From Palsa-295 sp963781105 (GTDB lineage Bacteria > Acidobacteriota > Terriglobia > Acidiferrales > UBA7541), in NCBI GenBank assembly GCA_963781105.1, contig CAWAED010000013.1, forward strand, positions 1 to 64,000: a stretch of 64,000 bases of DNA. Direction: 5' to 3'. Below, piece after piece: positions 25,068 to 32,526 of the stretch (positions are counted from its first letter, which is position 1; each line of letters starts with the position of its first letter). Made by a program: the position numbers and the translations under genes. The notes beneath the pieces were generated by a model, which ran no database searches, was not told the origin of the DNA, and saw only the letters and a list, made by a program, of their open reading frames with translations.

Positions 25068-25997
25068 CTACTGGTCTAGGCGGCTCGTGTGCGTCAGCGT
25101 TACGTAGATCCGCTCGATAAAATCGTGCACTTCCGGCACTGGCTTGGGCGTAAACCACGGCTGCCAGATTTCGGTTAGTCCTTCGGCGACGATTTCCTTT
25201 TCGCTCTTTCCCGCGGCTATTTCTTTCCGGAGGCGCTCGATGGTCTGATTCAAGAGCGGAACGTACAGCGCGAGGTCTTTGCGATTCTCGAGGTCGCCGT
25301 GGCCACTGACGATAATCGTATCGTCATTGATGCGCGCGAGCACGGCGGTGAGCGAACGCGCGATGCCTTCCATGTCTATGCCGTCGGCGAGGTCGCCTTT
25401 GCTGGTGAAGATGTCGCCGACCACTACGACGTTCGCAGGCGTGAAGTACACGACGGAATCGCCGTCCGTGTGGCCGTTGGCGTAATGGTCCATTTCGATG
25501 ACCTCGCCATCGAAATGAATAGTGACCGAATCGCGGAAGTTGATGCGCGGCCAAGCACGCGCGGGATAGGGTGCGATCGGCGTCGGCGACCACGGCGGCG
25601 TCTGCTTGGTCATCAAGCGCTTGCGGACATTTTCTTGCGCCACGATGATGGCGTCCGGGCCGTAAATTTCGTTACCGCCGACGTGGTCGTAGTGCCAATG
25701 CGTGTTTAGAAGAAATCGCACCGGACGCTTGCCGAGGTCATCGAGAGCTTTCTGAATGATTGGATTCGCGACGGCTTCGGGATGATCGACGAGCAGATAT
25801 CCTTCGGGACCGGACAGCACGACGACGTTGTTCAGATCTTGCGGCGTCGCGATGCGGATCAGCGAGATGTTCGGCCGAACCGAGATTACCTTCGTCTGCG
25901 CTTTACTGTAATCCGTCTGGCCCATTTGGAACGCAAAGGCCGGAACGCACACAACAAAGAGAAAAAGCGCCACGGTTGACCGACGAACGATTTTCAT
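25068..25997 (-). CDS. exported MBL-fold metallohydrolase
   Basis: This metallo-beta-lactamase-fold hydrolase has a clear signal peptide (residues 1-22, ending VPAFAF). The metal motif HxHxDH is at residues 100-105 (HWHYDH, followed by VGG). Further ligands are plausible in YANGHTDGDSVV and VVVVGDIF, and in ISGHGDL. The common Asp in strand 2 (usually VDT/VDS) reads LLVDHPEA here. Relatives include B3-like beta-lactamases and lactonases; the real substrate cannot be told. It is separate from its neighbours, with no operon partner. Confidence 0.87.
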   Translation of the reverse strand: MKIVRRSTVALFLFVVCVPAFAFQMGQTDYSKAQTKVISVRPNISLIRIATPQDLNNVVVLSGPEGYLLVDHPEAVANPIIQKALDDLGKRPVRFLLNTHWHYDHVGGNEIYGPDAIIVAQENVRKRLMTKQTPPWSPTPIAPYPARAWPRINFRDSVTIHFDGEVIEMDHYANGHTDGDSVVYFTPANVVVVGDIFTSKGDLADGIDMEGIARSLTAVLARINDDTIIVSGHGDLENRKDLALYVPLLNQTIERLRKEIAAGKSEKEIVAEGLTEIWQPWFTPKPVPEVHDFIERIYVTLTHTSRLDQ

Positions 25998-26109
25998 GGC
26001 GATCCTCGAACGAGGAATGGAAATGCTGGTCGCTTAGACGCGGCGGGAATGCCGGCGTAAGCGTCGGCCTGGAACGATTAGCAAGGATGGGGCGCGAGGA
26101 TGGCTCGAG

Positions 26110-26967
26110 TTAATATTTGTAGAAGCCGCGGCCGGATTTGCGGCCCAGCCATCCGGCGGCTACGTATTTGCGGAGCAGCGGACAGGCGCGATATTTCGGA
26201 TCACCAAAACCCGTTTGCAACACTTCGAGGATATTCACGCAGACATCCAGGCCGATGAAATCGGCCAGTTCGAGCGGACCCATGGGATGGTTCATGCCCA
26301 TTTTCATCACGGCGTCCACCGCTTCGGGCGTGGCCACGCCTTCCATCACCGCGAAAGCGGCCTCATTGATCAGCGGCATCAGCACGCGATTCGAGACGAA
26401 GCCGGGGGCATCGTTCACTGCAACAGGCTTCTTTTCGAGTTCCTCGCACAGTGACATAGTGATCTGAAAAGTTTCGTCGCTCGTCGCGAGGCCGCGAATC
26501 ACTTCCACCAGCGCCATCACTGGAACGGGATTCATGAAGTGCATGCCGATGAAGCGTTCGGGGCGGCTGGTTTGCGCGGCGAGTTGCGTGATGGAAATCG
26601 AAGACGTGTTGCTCGCGAGGATCACTCCGGGCCTGAGCACCGCGTCCACATCTTTCAGCAGACGGACTTTCAGATCGAGCTGCTCGGGAACGGCTTCGAC
26701 GGCAAAATCCGCGGCTGCGAGCGCGGAAGTTTCGGTGGTCGGCTCGATGCGCGCGAGGACCGCGGGCTTTTCGGCTTCGCTGATCTTGCCCTTCTTCACT
26801 TCGCGATCGAGATTCTTGGTGATGGTATCGAGGCCGCGGTCGAGGAAGCGCGTTTCGACGTCGCGCAGAATCACTTTGTAGCCCGAGCGCGCAAAAACGT
26901 GCGCGATGCCATTGCCCATCGTTCCCGCGCCAAGCACCGCGACCGTCTTGATTGCATCCGCCGGCAT
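26110..26967 (-). CDS. 3-hydroxybutyryl/3-hydroxyacyl-CoA dehydrogenase
   Basis: This enzyme oxidises 3-hydroxyacyl-CoA with NAD(P). The Rossmann motif VLGAGTMGNGIAHVFARSG begins at residue ~10, and the acidic strand end RDVE follows. The catalytic His lies in IGMHFMNPVPVM, with the Glu in VEVIRG; the C-terminal dimer region NHPMGPLELADFIGLDVC and GRKSGRGFYKY is complete. The 285 residues match Hbd. A purine-rich repeat lies just upstream. A thiolase gene at 31-32 kb could act in the same acyl-CoA pathway. Confidence 0.95.
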   Translation of the reverse strand: MPADAIKTVAVLGAGTMGNGIAHVFARSGYKVILRDVETRFLDRGLDTITKNLDREVKKGKISEAEKPAVLARIEPTTETSALAAADFAVEAVPEQLDLKVRLLKDVDAVLRPGVILASNTSSISITQLAAQTSRPERFIGMHFMNPVPVMALVEVIRGLATSDETFQITMSLCEELEKKPVAVNDAPGFVSNRVLMPLINEAAFAVMEGVATPEAVDAVMKMGMNHPMGPLELADFIGLDVCVNILEVLQTGFGDPKYRACPLLRKYVAAGWLGRKSGRGFYKY

Positions 26968-26992
26968 GAAGCCTCCGCAAAATGAAAAAGAA

Positions 26993-27036
26993 GTAGAGGA
27001 GGTAAAGGGAACATAGGACGTAGAGGAAGGTCAAGC
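26993..27036. repeat. purine-rich dispersed repeat, copy 1
   Basis: This 44-bp purine-rich segment is built of GTAGAGGA-like units and ends TCAAGC. It matches the segment at 28943-28986 at about 37 of 44 positions. It lies directly upstream of the 3-hydroxyacyl-CoA dehydrogenase start, so it would be pyrimidine-rich in that leader. Confidence 0.75.
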
Positions 27037-27067
27037 GCTGCCGAATCGTGCAACGCGAGAGAACCGA

Positions 27068-27481
27068 TTATTGGCGGCGGGAAGAGCCGCGCTTACTTAC
27101 CGCTGCCAGGCGGTGCGCCATGCGCAGGAGATCCCGCAGCGCGTCGAGATAAACGTGCGAGAGGCGGACCAGCACCCACGGATAATCGCGATAATGATCG
27201 GTGATGAAGTATGCCTCCGAATCGGTGGCCAGCAACTCTTCGCGCTGCTCGAAATCCGTCCGCACCACGATCGTCGAATCGAACTCCTGGTGCAGCCGGA
27301 CGAATAATGCTCCGCGCACTTTGAATGCCGGCGTGCCGTAAGACATGCCCTCTTCGACGTGCTCGAGCGACAAGGAAATCTGCCGCACCGTGTCAAACGT
27401 CACCCGCGCATCCGCCGAGACGTTAGCGTTACCCGTCTTCTTCTTTCTCGGTGACTTGGATGGGACCTGGCGACGCGGCAT
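27068..27481 (-). CDS. MmcQ/YjbR-family protein
   Basis: YjbR-like proteins are small alpha/beta proteins with a CyaY-like fold, often annotated as DNA-binding; no biochemical role can be assigned. The core is visible: VRQISLSLEHVEEGMSYGTPAFKVRGALFVRLHQE, then VVRTDFEQREELLATDSEAYFITDHYRDYPWVLVRL. A basic N-terminal tail (~25 residues, PRRQVPSKSPRKKK) precedes it. The 137 residues are normal. It is transcribed as a single gene, ~30 bp after the repeat region. Confidence 0.82.
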   Translation of the reverse strand: MPRRQVPSKSPRKKKTGNANVSADARVTFDTVRQISLSLEHVEEGMSYGTPAFKVRGALFVRLHQEFDSTIVVRTDFEQREELLATDSEAYFITDHYRDYPWVLVRLSHVYLDALRDLLRMAHRLAAVSKRGSSRRQ

Positions 27482-27553
27482 GAAGTTTCCTCGATGAAAA
27501 AGAAGATCAAGACAATGCGCACAAAACGTTGCGCAGCGAGGGAGCAGTGTCCG

Positions 27554-28210
27554 CTAGGACGCGTCGATAACTTCGCGGATCATTTCCGATGCACGCGCCT
27601 GCGACGACGGTGTCACGCGAATTCGCAGCTTTCCCGCTGAATCATCGGTCGCGGAGCCAATGCCGATCCCGCCGAGGAAAGTGACCAAATTGTTTTGCAT
27701 GGTGGCATCTTCACCCGACCATACTTCCACAGTGGCCTCCGCTGGATCGAAATCGTCGGGAACGTAATCCTGCGGGACGTCCGGCGCGTCATCTCCGTCG
27801 TCAGCATCTGGCGGCATTGCCGCGGACGCATCGGAATCGTCCGGCTCATCGTCACCCTCCGCCGGGTTGGCTTCAAAGCGGCGAATGATCTCCTCCAAGA
27901 TTGTGTGAGCCGCTCGATGATCCCGCGCGTGAATGAAAATCGCGTGTACCGGCTCCGACAACCCGGGCAAAGCCCCAATAACATCCCGGCTGCGTTGATG
28001 ATGCGGTATTTTCGCCGTTTCAAGCGCGCTGTCGATGTGCGCGAGAATCCCCGGGTCGGTCCCCGTCCACAGCAATTCCGGCCCTTCCGGAAGAGTGCGG
28101 CTATTAGACGGAACGGCCGCATCGTCGAGACGCGCGACGAGCTGCGTGCCGCAGTCCGCGCACTGCGTGAAGCCGTCCCGATACTCCGCCTTGCAGTTTG
28201 GGCAGAACAT
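27554..28210 (-). CDS. zinc-ribbon protein with DUF2007-like segments
   Basis: The N-terminus is a zinc ribbon, MFCPNCKAEYRDGFTQCADCGTQL, with two CxxC pairs. Two stretches that look like the signal-transducing DUF2007 fold follow: LLWTGTDPGILAHIDSALETAKIPHHQ and a second near the C-terminus, VEVWSGEDATMQNNLVTFLGGIGIGSATDD. They are joined by an acidic, Asp-rich linker (~residues 115-150). The duplicated domain flanking an acidic linker is visible in the sequence; the family name is from recall. Function unknown. No operon partner is evident. Confidence 0.65.
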   Translation of the reverse strand: MFCPNCKAEYRDGFTQCADCGTQLVARLDDAAVPSNSRTLPEGPELLWTGTDPGILAHIDSALETAKIPHHQRSRDVIGALPGLSEPVHAIFIHARDHRAAHTILEEIIRRFEANPAEGDDEPDDSDASAAMPPDADDGDDAPDVPQDYVPDDFDPAEATVEVWSGEDATMQNNLVTFLGGIGIGSATDDSAGKLRIRVTPSSQARASEMIREVIDAS

Positions 28211-28284
28211 TCAGATAGCGCTCGCGTCGCTGGCTATTGCCGACGGCAAAGATAATAGCGGAAGCAAAGCATGAGAGGAAAGAA

Positions 28285-28929
28285 TCATGCGACATGCTTC
28301 GAAGCGGGGATGCGGCCTGAAGATCGGAAAGCGAGAGCCAGCCACGCGACCAGCGATGCGAGCTTTTCGTCTTGCGACCATGGCGCACCTAGCGGCTTGC
28401 CGAGTTCGGCGATGCGGCGCGTAATATCGCTGGGCTTGATATGCAGAACGCGCGACGCCTCGGTCAAAATTTCGCGTTCCTTTATCGTCGTGTTGGCAAG
28501 ACCGTTGCGGGCGCTCGCATCGAGGATCGCCCGGCGGAAGAGTTCGCCATCTGCGGTGTGAATCAGCGCGTGAGATGCCAATATCTGCGGAAGCGCGGGC
28601 AGGGGTCTTCCAGAGGCGAGAACCAGACCGCAACGCTTTAGCTCGCAACCCCGCGCGAGAAGACTTTCCTTGATTTCGTGAATCGCGCGACTAGAAAGAC
28701 CCTGTGCCTCAGTCTCGGCGTCGGAGATAAAGGCCTGCGCCTCGTCGGCCGGCATTCTCTCCGCAGTGTGATACGGTTGCCGGAATCGGTAGGTGAAGGT
28801 TTCGACCAGATGAAGTCGCTGACGCACTAACACCGACGGAACACCCTTCGTCACGCAGAGCGCGACGAGCGCCGTCCAACCGGAATGGGCACGAAAACCG
28901 AGGGCCGCGGATTTCATGGGGCGCTCCAC
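28285..28929 (-). CDS. conserved hypothetical protein (acidobacterial type)
   Basis: This 214-residue protein has no assigned function. The N-terminal part (ALGFRAHSGWTALVALCVTKGVPSVLVRQRLHLV) resembles a ribonuclease-H-like strand pattern with GFRAHSGWTA, and the middle has a SDAETEAQGLSSRAIHEIKESLLARG helix. Position ~110-120 reads CGLVLASGRPLPALPQILASHALIHTADGELFRRAI. I recall similar unannotated proteins in Acidobacteria. The shared purine-rich repeat lies right before the start. A nuclease fold is a guess only. Confidence 0.6.
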   Translation of the reverse strand: MERPMKSAALGFRAHSGWTALVALCVTKGVPSVLVRQRLHLVETFTYRFRQPYHTAERMPADEAQAFISDAETEAQGLSSRAIHEIKESLLARGCELKRCGLVLASGRPLPALPQILASHALIHTADGELFRRAILDASARNGLANTTIKEREILTEASRVLHIKPSDITRRIAELGKPLGAPWSQDEKLASLVAWLALAFRSSGRIPASKHVA

Positions 28930-28942
28930 GATTGAGAGTCAG

Positions 28943-29040
28943 GTATAGGAGGTAAAGGAAGCATAGGAGGTGGAGGATCGTCAAGCGAGCCAAGCAGGAA
29001 GTGGAGGAAGTAGATGTATAGGAAGTCGAGGAGGACTTCG
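28943..29040. repeat. purine-rich dispersed repeat, copy 2 with extra units
   Basis: Positions 28943-28986 match the copy at 26993-27036. More units of the GGAAGTGGAGGAAGTAGA type continue to ~29040. The whole stretch lies upstream of the hypothetical gene at 28285-28929 and downstream of the CPBP gene's end. Confidence 0.75.
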
Positions 29041-29106
29041 CGGATCGGAATCGCAGCGGATCCTTTTTGATTAGATCCGCGAGGAGCGGCGCTTGCGGCG
29101 ACATGC

Positions 29107-29865
29107 TTACATGCCGGGATACTTCCCGAGGAACATCAACACAAGATCAATCGAGTCCGTAAGGCCATGCGCGAGGATCGGGACGGCCAGATTGCGCCCT
29201 GCGCGCAGATAAATCATTCCCAGCAACAATCCCTGGAGGCCTTCGTCAATGATTCCGGTGAGTCCCTGATAAGCGTGCGCGAGCCCAAAGCCGACGTGAA
29301 CCGCGAGCAGGCTGATAATCCATGCAGCGCGCGTGCGATGGAAGAGATCCGCGACGCGGTTCATGAGGTAGCCGCGGTAAACCATTTCTTCGCCGAATGC
29401 GGCGAGGGGCCAGGTCAACCCGAGATAGATGAGCGTCATCTTCAGATTCCCGACCAGCGGGCGAAAATCCTGGAGGTCCGGCTGCTTGCCCAGGAATCTC
29501 ACCAGCAGCGGCTGGCTCACAAACAATTCAAAACTTTCCAGCAGCAATCCAGCCGTAATGCCCAAGAGAAGCGTCGTTTTCCAGTTGCGAAAGAAGTTGA
29601 GTCCGACGTCCCGCCAGCGCAGGTTGCGAATCCGCAGCGAGAGCCAGCCAAGGAGCACAAGATACGGAGTCTTACTGAAGAAGATCAGATGCTTGAAATC
29701 CGCGATGAAGAAGAACGCAACAACCAGCAACTCTCCCGCCGCGAGCCATTTACTCTGGCGCCAGCCTGCCGGGCGGTTCTCCGCGCCCGGGCGGGCCGTT
29801 TCTTGAACGTATTCTTGCGGGCCTGCGCTCTGGTGGAATTCGCTCACGGCCGTCTCCTCTTCCAT
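29107..29865 (-). CDS. CPBP intramembrane protease (Rce1-like)
   Basis: This is a predicted membrane-embedded metalloprotease of the CPBP/Abi family. The motif EExxxR is visible as FGEEMVYRGYLMNR, and a second motif carrying a His, ILAHGLTDSIDLVLMF, lies near the C-terminus, both expected active-site parts. Six or so hydrophobic segments can be traced. The ATG at 29865 was chosen: it lies 10 bases after the stop of the upstream HAAS gene and gives 252 residues; the frame extends 18 codons further but would overlap that gene. It is the third gene of a PadR-HAAS-CPBP operon. Confidence 0.85.
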   Translation of the reverse strand: MEEETAVSEFHQSAGPQEYVQETARPGAENRPAGWRQSKWLAAGELLVVAFFFIADFKHLIFFSKTPYLVLLGWLSLRIRNLRWRDVGLNFFRNWKTTLLLGITAGLLLESFELFVSQPLLVRFLGKQPDLQDFRPLVGNLKMTLIYLGLTWPLAAFGEEMVYRGYLMNRVADLFHRTRAAWIISLLAVHVGFGLAHAYQGLTGIIDEGLQGLLLGMIYLRAGRNLAVPILAHGLTDSIDLVLMFLGKYPGM

Positions 29866-29875
29866 GGTTTCTCGA

Positions 29876-30496
29876 TTAATCGCGCGGCAGCACGCTTGGC
29901 TTGCGGCATCGTCGAACACACCAGACCGCTACACGGGTCGTCAGCATGATCAGACCGCAACCCACCAGCAGGCCGATGGGCACGATCCACCAACCCAGCA
30001 CATCCTTGCCGCCCGGTAACACGGTCCCGAACCCGAGTCGCAAAGAAAAAATCAGGTCGCCTGTGCTGTCTCGCGTCGCCCACAAACCCGCGGTTTGCGG
30101 ATGCAGCGGTTTCAGCAGCGCGCACAGAACGAAAACGATCCCGAAAAAATAGCCGGCGAGCGAACCCAGCAGTACCAGAAAACCGCCAAAGCTCAGGCTG
30201 GCCCAACGGAACAGCCCTATCAGGATGCGCAGAGGCGACCGGCTGACCTCGGTGCGCGCGAGCAGGTTTTCGGTTACGAATTGAGCGGCAAGTTCTTCCG
30301 GACGGCCCAGCGCGGCCAGTGTCGCGTCAACTCCCTTTGCCGTGATTGCCTGGCTGCCCTCGATCTTGTCGGTTATGTGGCTGCGGAGTTCTTCGACAAC
30401 TTCGCCAACCTCTGCGTCATTGAATCCCCGCAAATGGCGCCTCACGCTGGCCAAATAAGTCTCGATCTTCTGTTGCGCGTCATCCGCGACGTTCAT
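29876..30496 (-). CDS. HAAS-domain membrane protein
   Basis: The N-terminal ~85 residues (DDAQQKIETYLASVRRHLRGFNDAEVGEVVEELRSHI) match the HAAS (DUF1700-like) signalling domain that usually pairs with PadR regulators. Three hydrophobic segments follow (LGSLAGYFFGIVFVLCALL, WWIVPIGLLVGCGLIMLTTRVAV). Its start codon directly follows the PadR stop codon with no gap, so translation is probably coupled. The likely role is a membrane module controlled by the PadR regulator; what it senses is unknown. Confidence 0.8.
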   Translation of the reverse strand: MNVADDAQQKIETYLASVRRHLRGFNDAEVGEVVEELRSHITDKIEGSQAITAKGVDATLAALGRPEELAAQFVTENLLARTEVSRSPLRILIGLFRWASLSFGGFLVLLGSLAGYFFGIVFVLCALLKPLHPQTAGLWATRDSTGDLIFSLRLGFGTVLPGGKDVLGWWIVPIGLLVGCGLIMLTTRVAVWCVRRCRKPSVLPRD

Positions 30497-30868
30497 TTAC
30501 TTCCCCCTGGTGAGCGGAGCGAGCAGTTTGCTCATGCTCGAAGAGAATCGCGCCCACATCCCGGCCATCTCGCGGGCCCGGTCTTTTCCGGGAGGCGTGA
30601 GCGCGTAATATTTGCGCGGGTGCCCGGCATCGGAGGCAACCCACTCGCTGCGCACCAGCCCGAGAGCCTTCAGCCGGCTGAGCAGCGGATAGACGGTTCC
30701 CTCGGAGACGATCAAATCGGAGTCGCATTCCAGCCGGCGCAAGATCTCCAGGCCATAAAGTTTGCCGTCCCACAAGGCCGCCAAAATGGCGAGTTCCAGG
30801 CATCCTTTGCGGAGTTGTACTTCCCACTTGTCTGCTGACTCCGGATCGCCGGGGGCGTGGGGCTTCAT
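30497..30868 (-). CDS. PadR-family transcriptional regulator
   Basis: PadR proteins are winged-helix repressors. The 123 residues show the family's pattern: LRKGCLELAILAALWDGKLYGLEILRRLE, then LIVSEGTVYPLLSRLKALGLVRSEW and HPRKYYALTPPGKD, with a C-terminal helix for dimerisation. A perfect palindrome lies 8 bp before the start codon, so autorepression is expected. It heads the three-gene operon PadR-HAAS-CPBP. Confidence 0.93.
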   Translation of the reverse strand: MKPHAPGDPESADKWEVQLRKGCLELAILAALWDGKLYGLEILRRLECDSDLIVSEGTVYPLLSRLKALGLVRSEWVASDAGHPRKYYALTPPGKDRAREMAGMWARFSSSMSKLLAPLTRGK

Positions 30869-30876
30869 GTGACGCG

Positions 30877-30899
30877 CATACCTTGTACTACAAGGTATG
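30877..30899. promoter_or_regulatory. PadR-type operator palindrome
   Basis: CATACCTTGTA and TACAAGGTATG form a perfect 11-bp inverted repeat around a single C, 8 bp upstream of the PadR start. It resembles the TTGTA/TACAA-type boxes known for PadR regulators. Confidence 0.8.
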
Positions 30900-31057
30900 A
30901 TGCTGTCAAGAGCGAAATCGCTCTAACGGAGGGATGCCAGCCTGACCGCCCGCGCCGGCCAGCGCTGTCGGCAAATTAGCAGGACGAACCGAAGCGGAAT
31001 GCCAGGGGTTCGGCGAACATCGAAGAAAGGTCCTCGTCTGCGGCGGGCCGGCCGGCG

Positions 31058-32257
31058 CTACTGTCGTTCGATGGCTACGGCTACTGCGTTGCCGCCACCA
31101 AGGCACAGTGCCGCGATTCCGCGCTTGAGGTTGCGGCGCTGCATTTCGAAGAGCAGCGTTATAAGGACGCGCGCGCCGGAGGCCCCGATCGGATGGCCCA
31201 GCGCGACCGCGCCGCCATTCACGTTCACTTTCTCCGGATTGAGTTTCAGCACGCGCGTTACGGCGATGGCCGCCACCGCGAATGCTTCGTTGAGTTCGTA
31301 GAGGTCCACATCCTTGTCGCGGTCCCATCCGGTTTTCTTCAGCAGCTTTTCAACGGCGTCCACCGGCGCCATCATCACCCATTTCGGTTCCACGCCGCTG
31401 ACGGCTTGCGCGACGATTCGCGCCATCGGCTGCCTACCGAGGCGAGCGGCATTTTTCTCTCCCGTGATAATCAATACGGCGGCGCCGTCGTTCGTTCCAG
31501 GCGCATTCCCTGCCGTCACGGTGCCGTCTTTCTTAAATGCAGGCTTCAGCTTCGCGAGCGCTTCGAGTGAAGTATCTTCGCGCGGCGACTCGTCGGTCTT
31601 GATCACGACGGGATCGCCCTTTTTCTGCGAAATCTCTACCGGAACAACTTGCGCGCTGAAGAAACATGATTTTATCGCGCGAATCGCCTTCTGATGGCTT
31701 TCGAACGCGAACTGGTCTTGCTCCTGCCGCGAGATTCCATATTTCTCCGCGACCAACTCGCCGGTCACTCCCATGTGATAGTTCTCGTACACGTCCCACA
31801 GGCCGTCGTTGATCATCGAGTCGATTATTTCCTGATTGCCAAGACGGTAGCCGGTGCGCGCACCTTTCAGCAGGTACGGGCAATTGGACATGGATTCCAT
31901 ACCGCCTGCCGCGACGATTTCGGATTCGCCGAGTTGCACGGCTTGCGCTGCTAGCGCCACGGCCTTCAGTCCCGAGCCGCAAACTTTATTGATGGTCATC
32001 GCGGCGACGCGCGAATCGAGTCCGCCGCGCAAAGCCGCCTGGCGCGCGGGATTCTGGCCGAGCCCCGCCTGCACCACGTTGCCCATGATGGCTTCGTCCA
32101 CCAGGTTCGGGTCGATTCCAGCGCGGTGCACGGCTTCGGCGATGACCTTTGCGCCGAGTTCCGTTGCCGATAAAGGCGAAAGCCCGCCCATGAACTTGCC
32201 GATTGGCGTGCGGACGGCGCTTAGGATGACTGGTTGTTCGGTGCCGGGAATTGCCAT
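31058..32257 (-). CDS. acetyl-CoA C-acetyltransferase (thiolase)
   Basis: Thiolase joins or splits acetyl-CoA and acyl-CoA units. The ATG at 32257 was chosen because GGAG lies ~9 bases before it and the sequence begins with the typical PVILSAVRTPIGKFMG block. The active-site Cys is in NKVCGSGLKAV, the second His in GGAVALGHPIGASGARV, and the third motif CLGGGNAVAVAIE closes the protein. It has 399 residues, a normal length. It may work with the 3-hydroxyacyl-CoA dehydrogenase at 26 kb; which direction dominates (fatty acid breakdown or synthesis of C4 units) is not told by the sequence. Confidence 0.95.
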   Translation of the reverse strand: MAIPGTEQPVILSAVRTPIGKFMGGLSPLSATELGAKVIAEAVHRAGIDPNLVDEAIMGNVVQAGLGQNPARQAALRGGLDSRVAAMTINKVCGSGLKAVALAAQAVQLGESEIVAAGGMESMSNCPYLLKGARTGYRLGNQEIIDSMINDGLWDVYENYHMGVTGELVAEKYGISRQEQDQFAFESHQKAIRAIKSCFFSAQVVPVEISQKKGDPVVIKTDESPREDTSLEALAKLKPAFKKDGTVTAGNAPGTNDGAAVLIITGEKNAARLGRQPMARIVAQAVSGVEPKWVMMAPVDAVEKLLKKTGWDRDKDVDLYELNEAFAVAAIAVTRVLKLNPEKVNVNGGAVALGHPIGASGARVLITLLFEMQRRNLKRGIAALCLGGGNAVAVAIERQ

Positions 32258-32403
32258 GACGATTGCTCCTTCACAGTAAGGCGCAGACCAAGCGTCCACG
32301 CCACAAACTCGCAAACTACAGTATAGGCGCGGTGCGCGAGGCGGTCAATTTACGCGCGACGCGCTTGCGGCCGCGGGCATGGCCCTCCTGCGGCGGATCT
32401 GCG

Positions 32404-32418
32404 ACATGCCGTGCCCCT
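32404..32418. repeat. short dispersed repeat, partial (CATGCCGTGCCCCT)
   Basis: The 14 bases CATGCCGTGCCCCT (32405-32418) recur at 40534-40547 inside a near-palindrome. It sits between the thiolase gene and the helicase gene. Confidence 0.4.
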
Positions 32419-32467
32419 GCTGCTTCATTCGGCGGTGGCGCTCCTCGCAACACTTTGCTCGCCCATC

Positions 32468-32484
32468 TTCGCCTTCTGTTCGCC
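32468..32484 (+). promoter_or_regulatory. candidate LexA operator at the helicase-nuclease gene
   Basis: TTCGCCTTCTGTTCGCC lies on the coding strand 43 bp before the ATG at 32527. It matches the recA motif at 14 of 17 and the lexA motif at 13 of 17, in the same orientation relative to its gene. It overlaps the predicted -35 box. Confidence 0.6.
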
Positions 32485-32505
32485 CATGGCAATGTCTGCT
32501 AAGAT
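32477..32505 (+). promoter_or_regulatory. possible promoter of the helicase gene
   Basis: An extended -10 (TGC followed by TAAGAT at 32500-32505) lies 17 bases after TGTTCG (32477-32482). The -35 match is weak. Transcription would start ~15 bases before the ATG. Confidence 0.35.
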
Positions 32506-32526
32506 GGTCATGCACTAATTCTGTCC

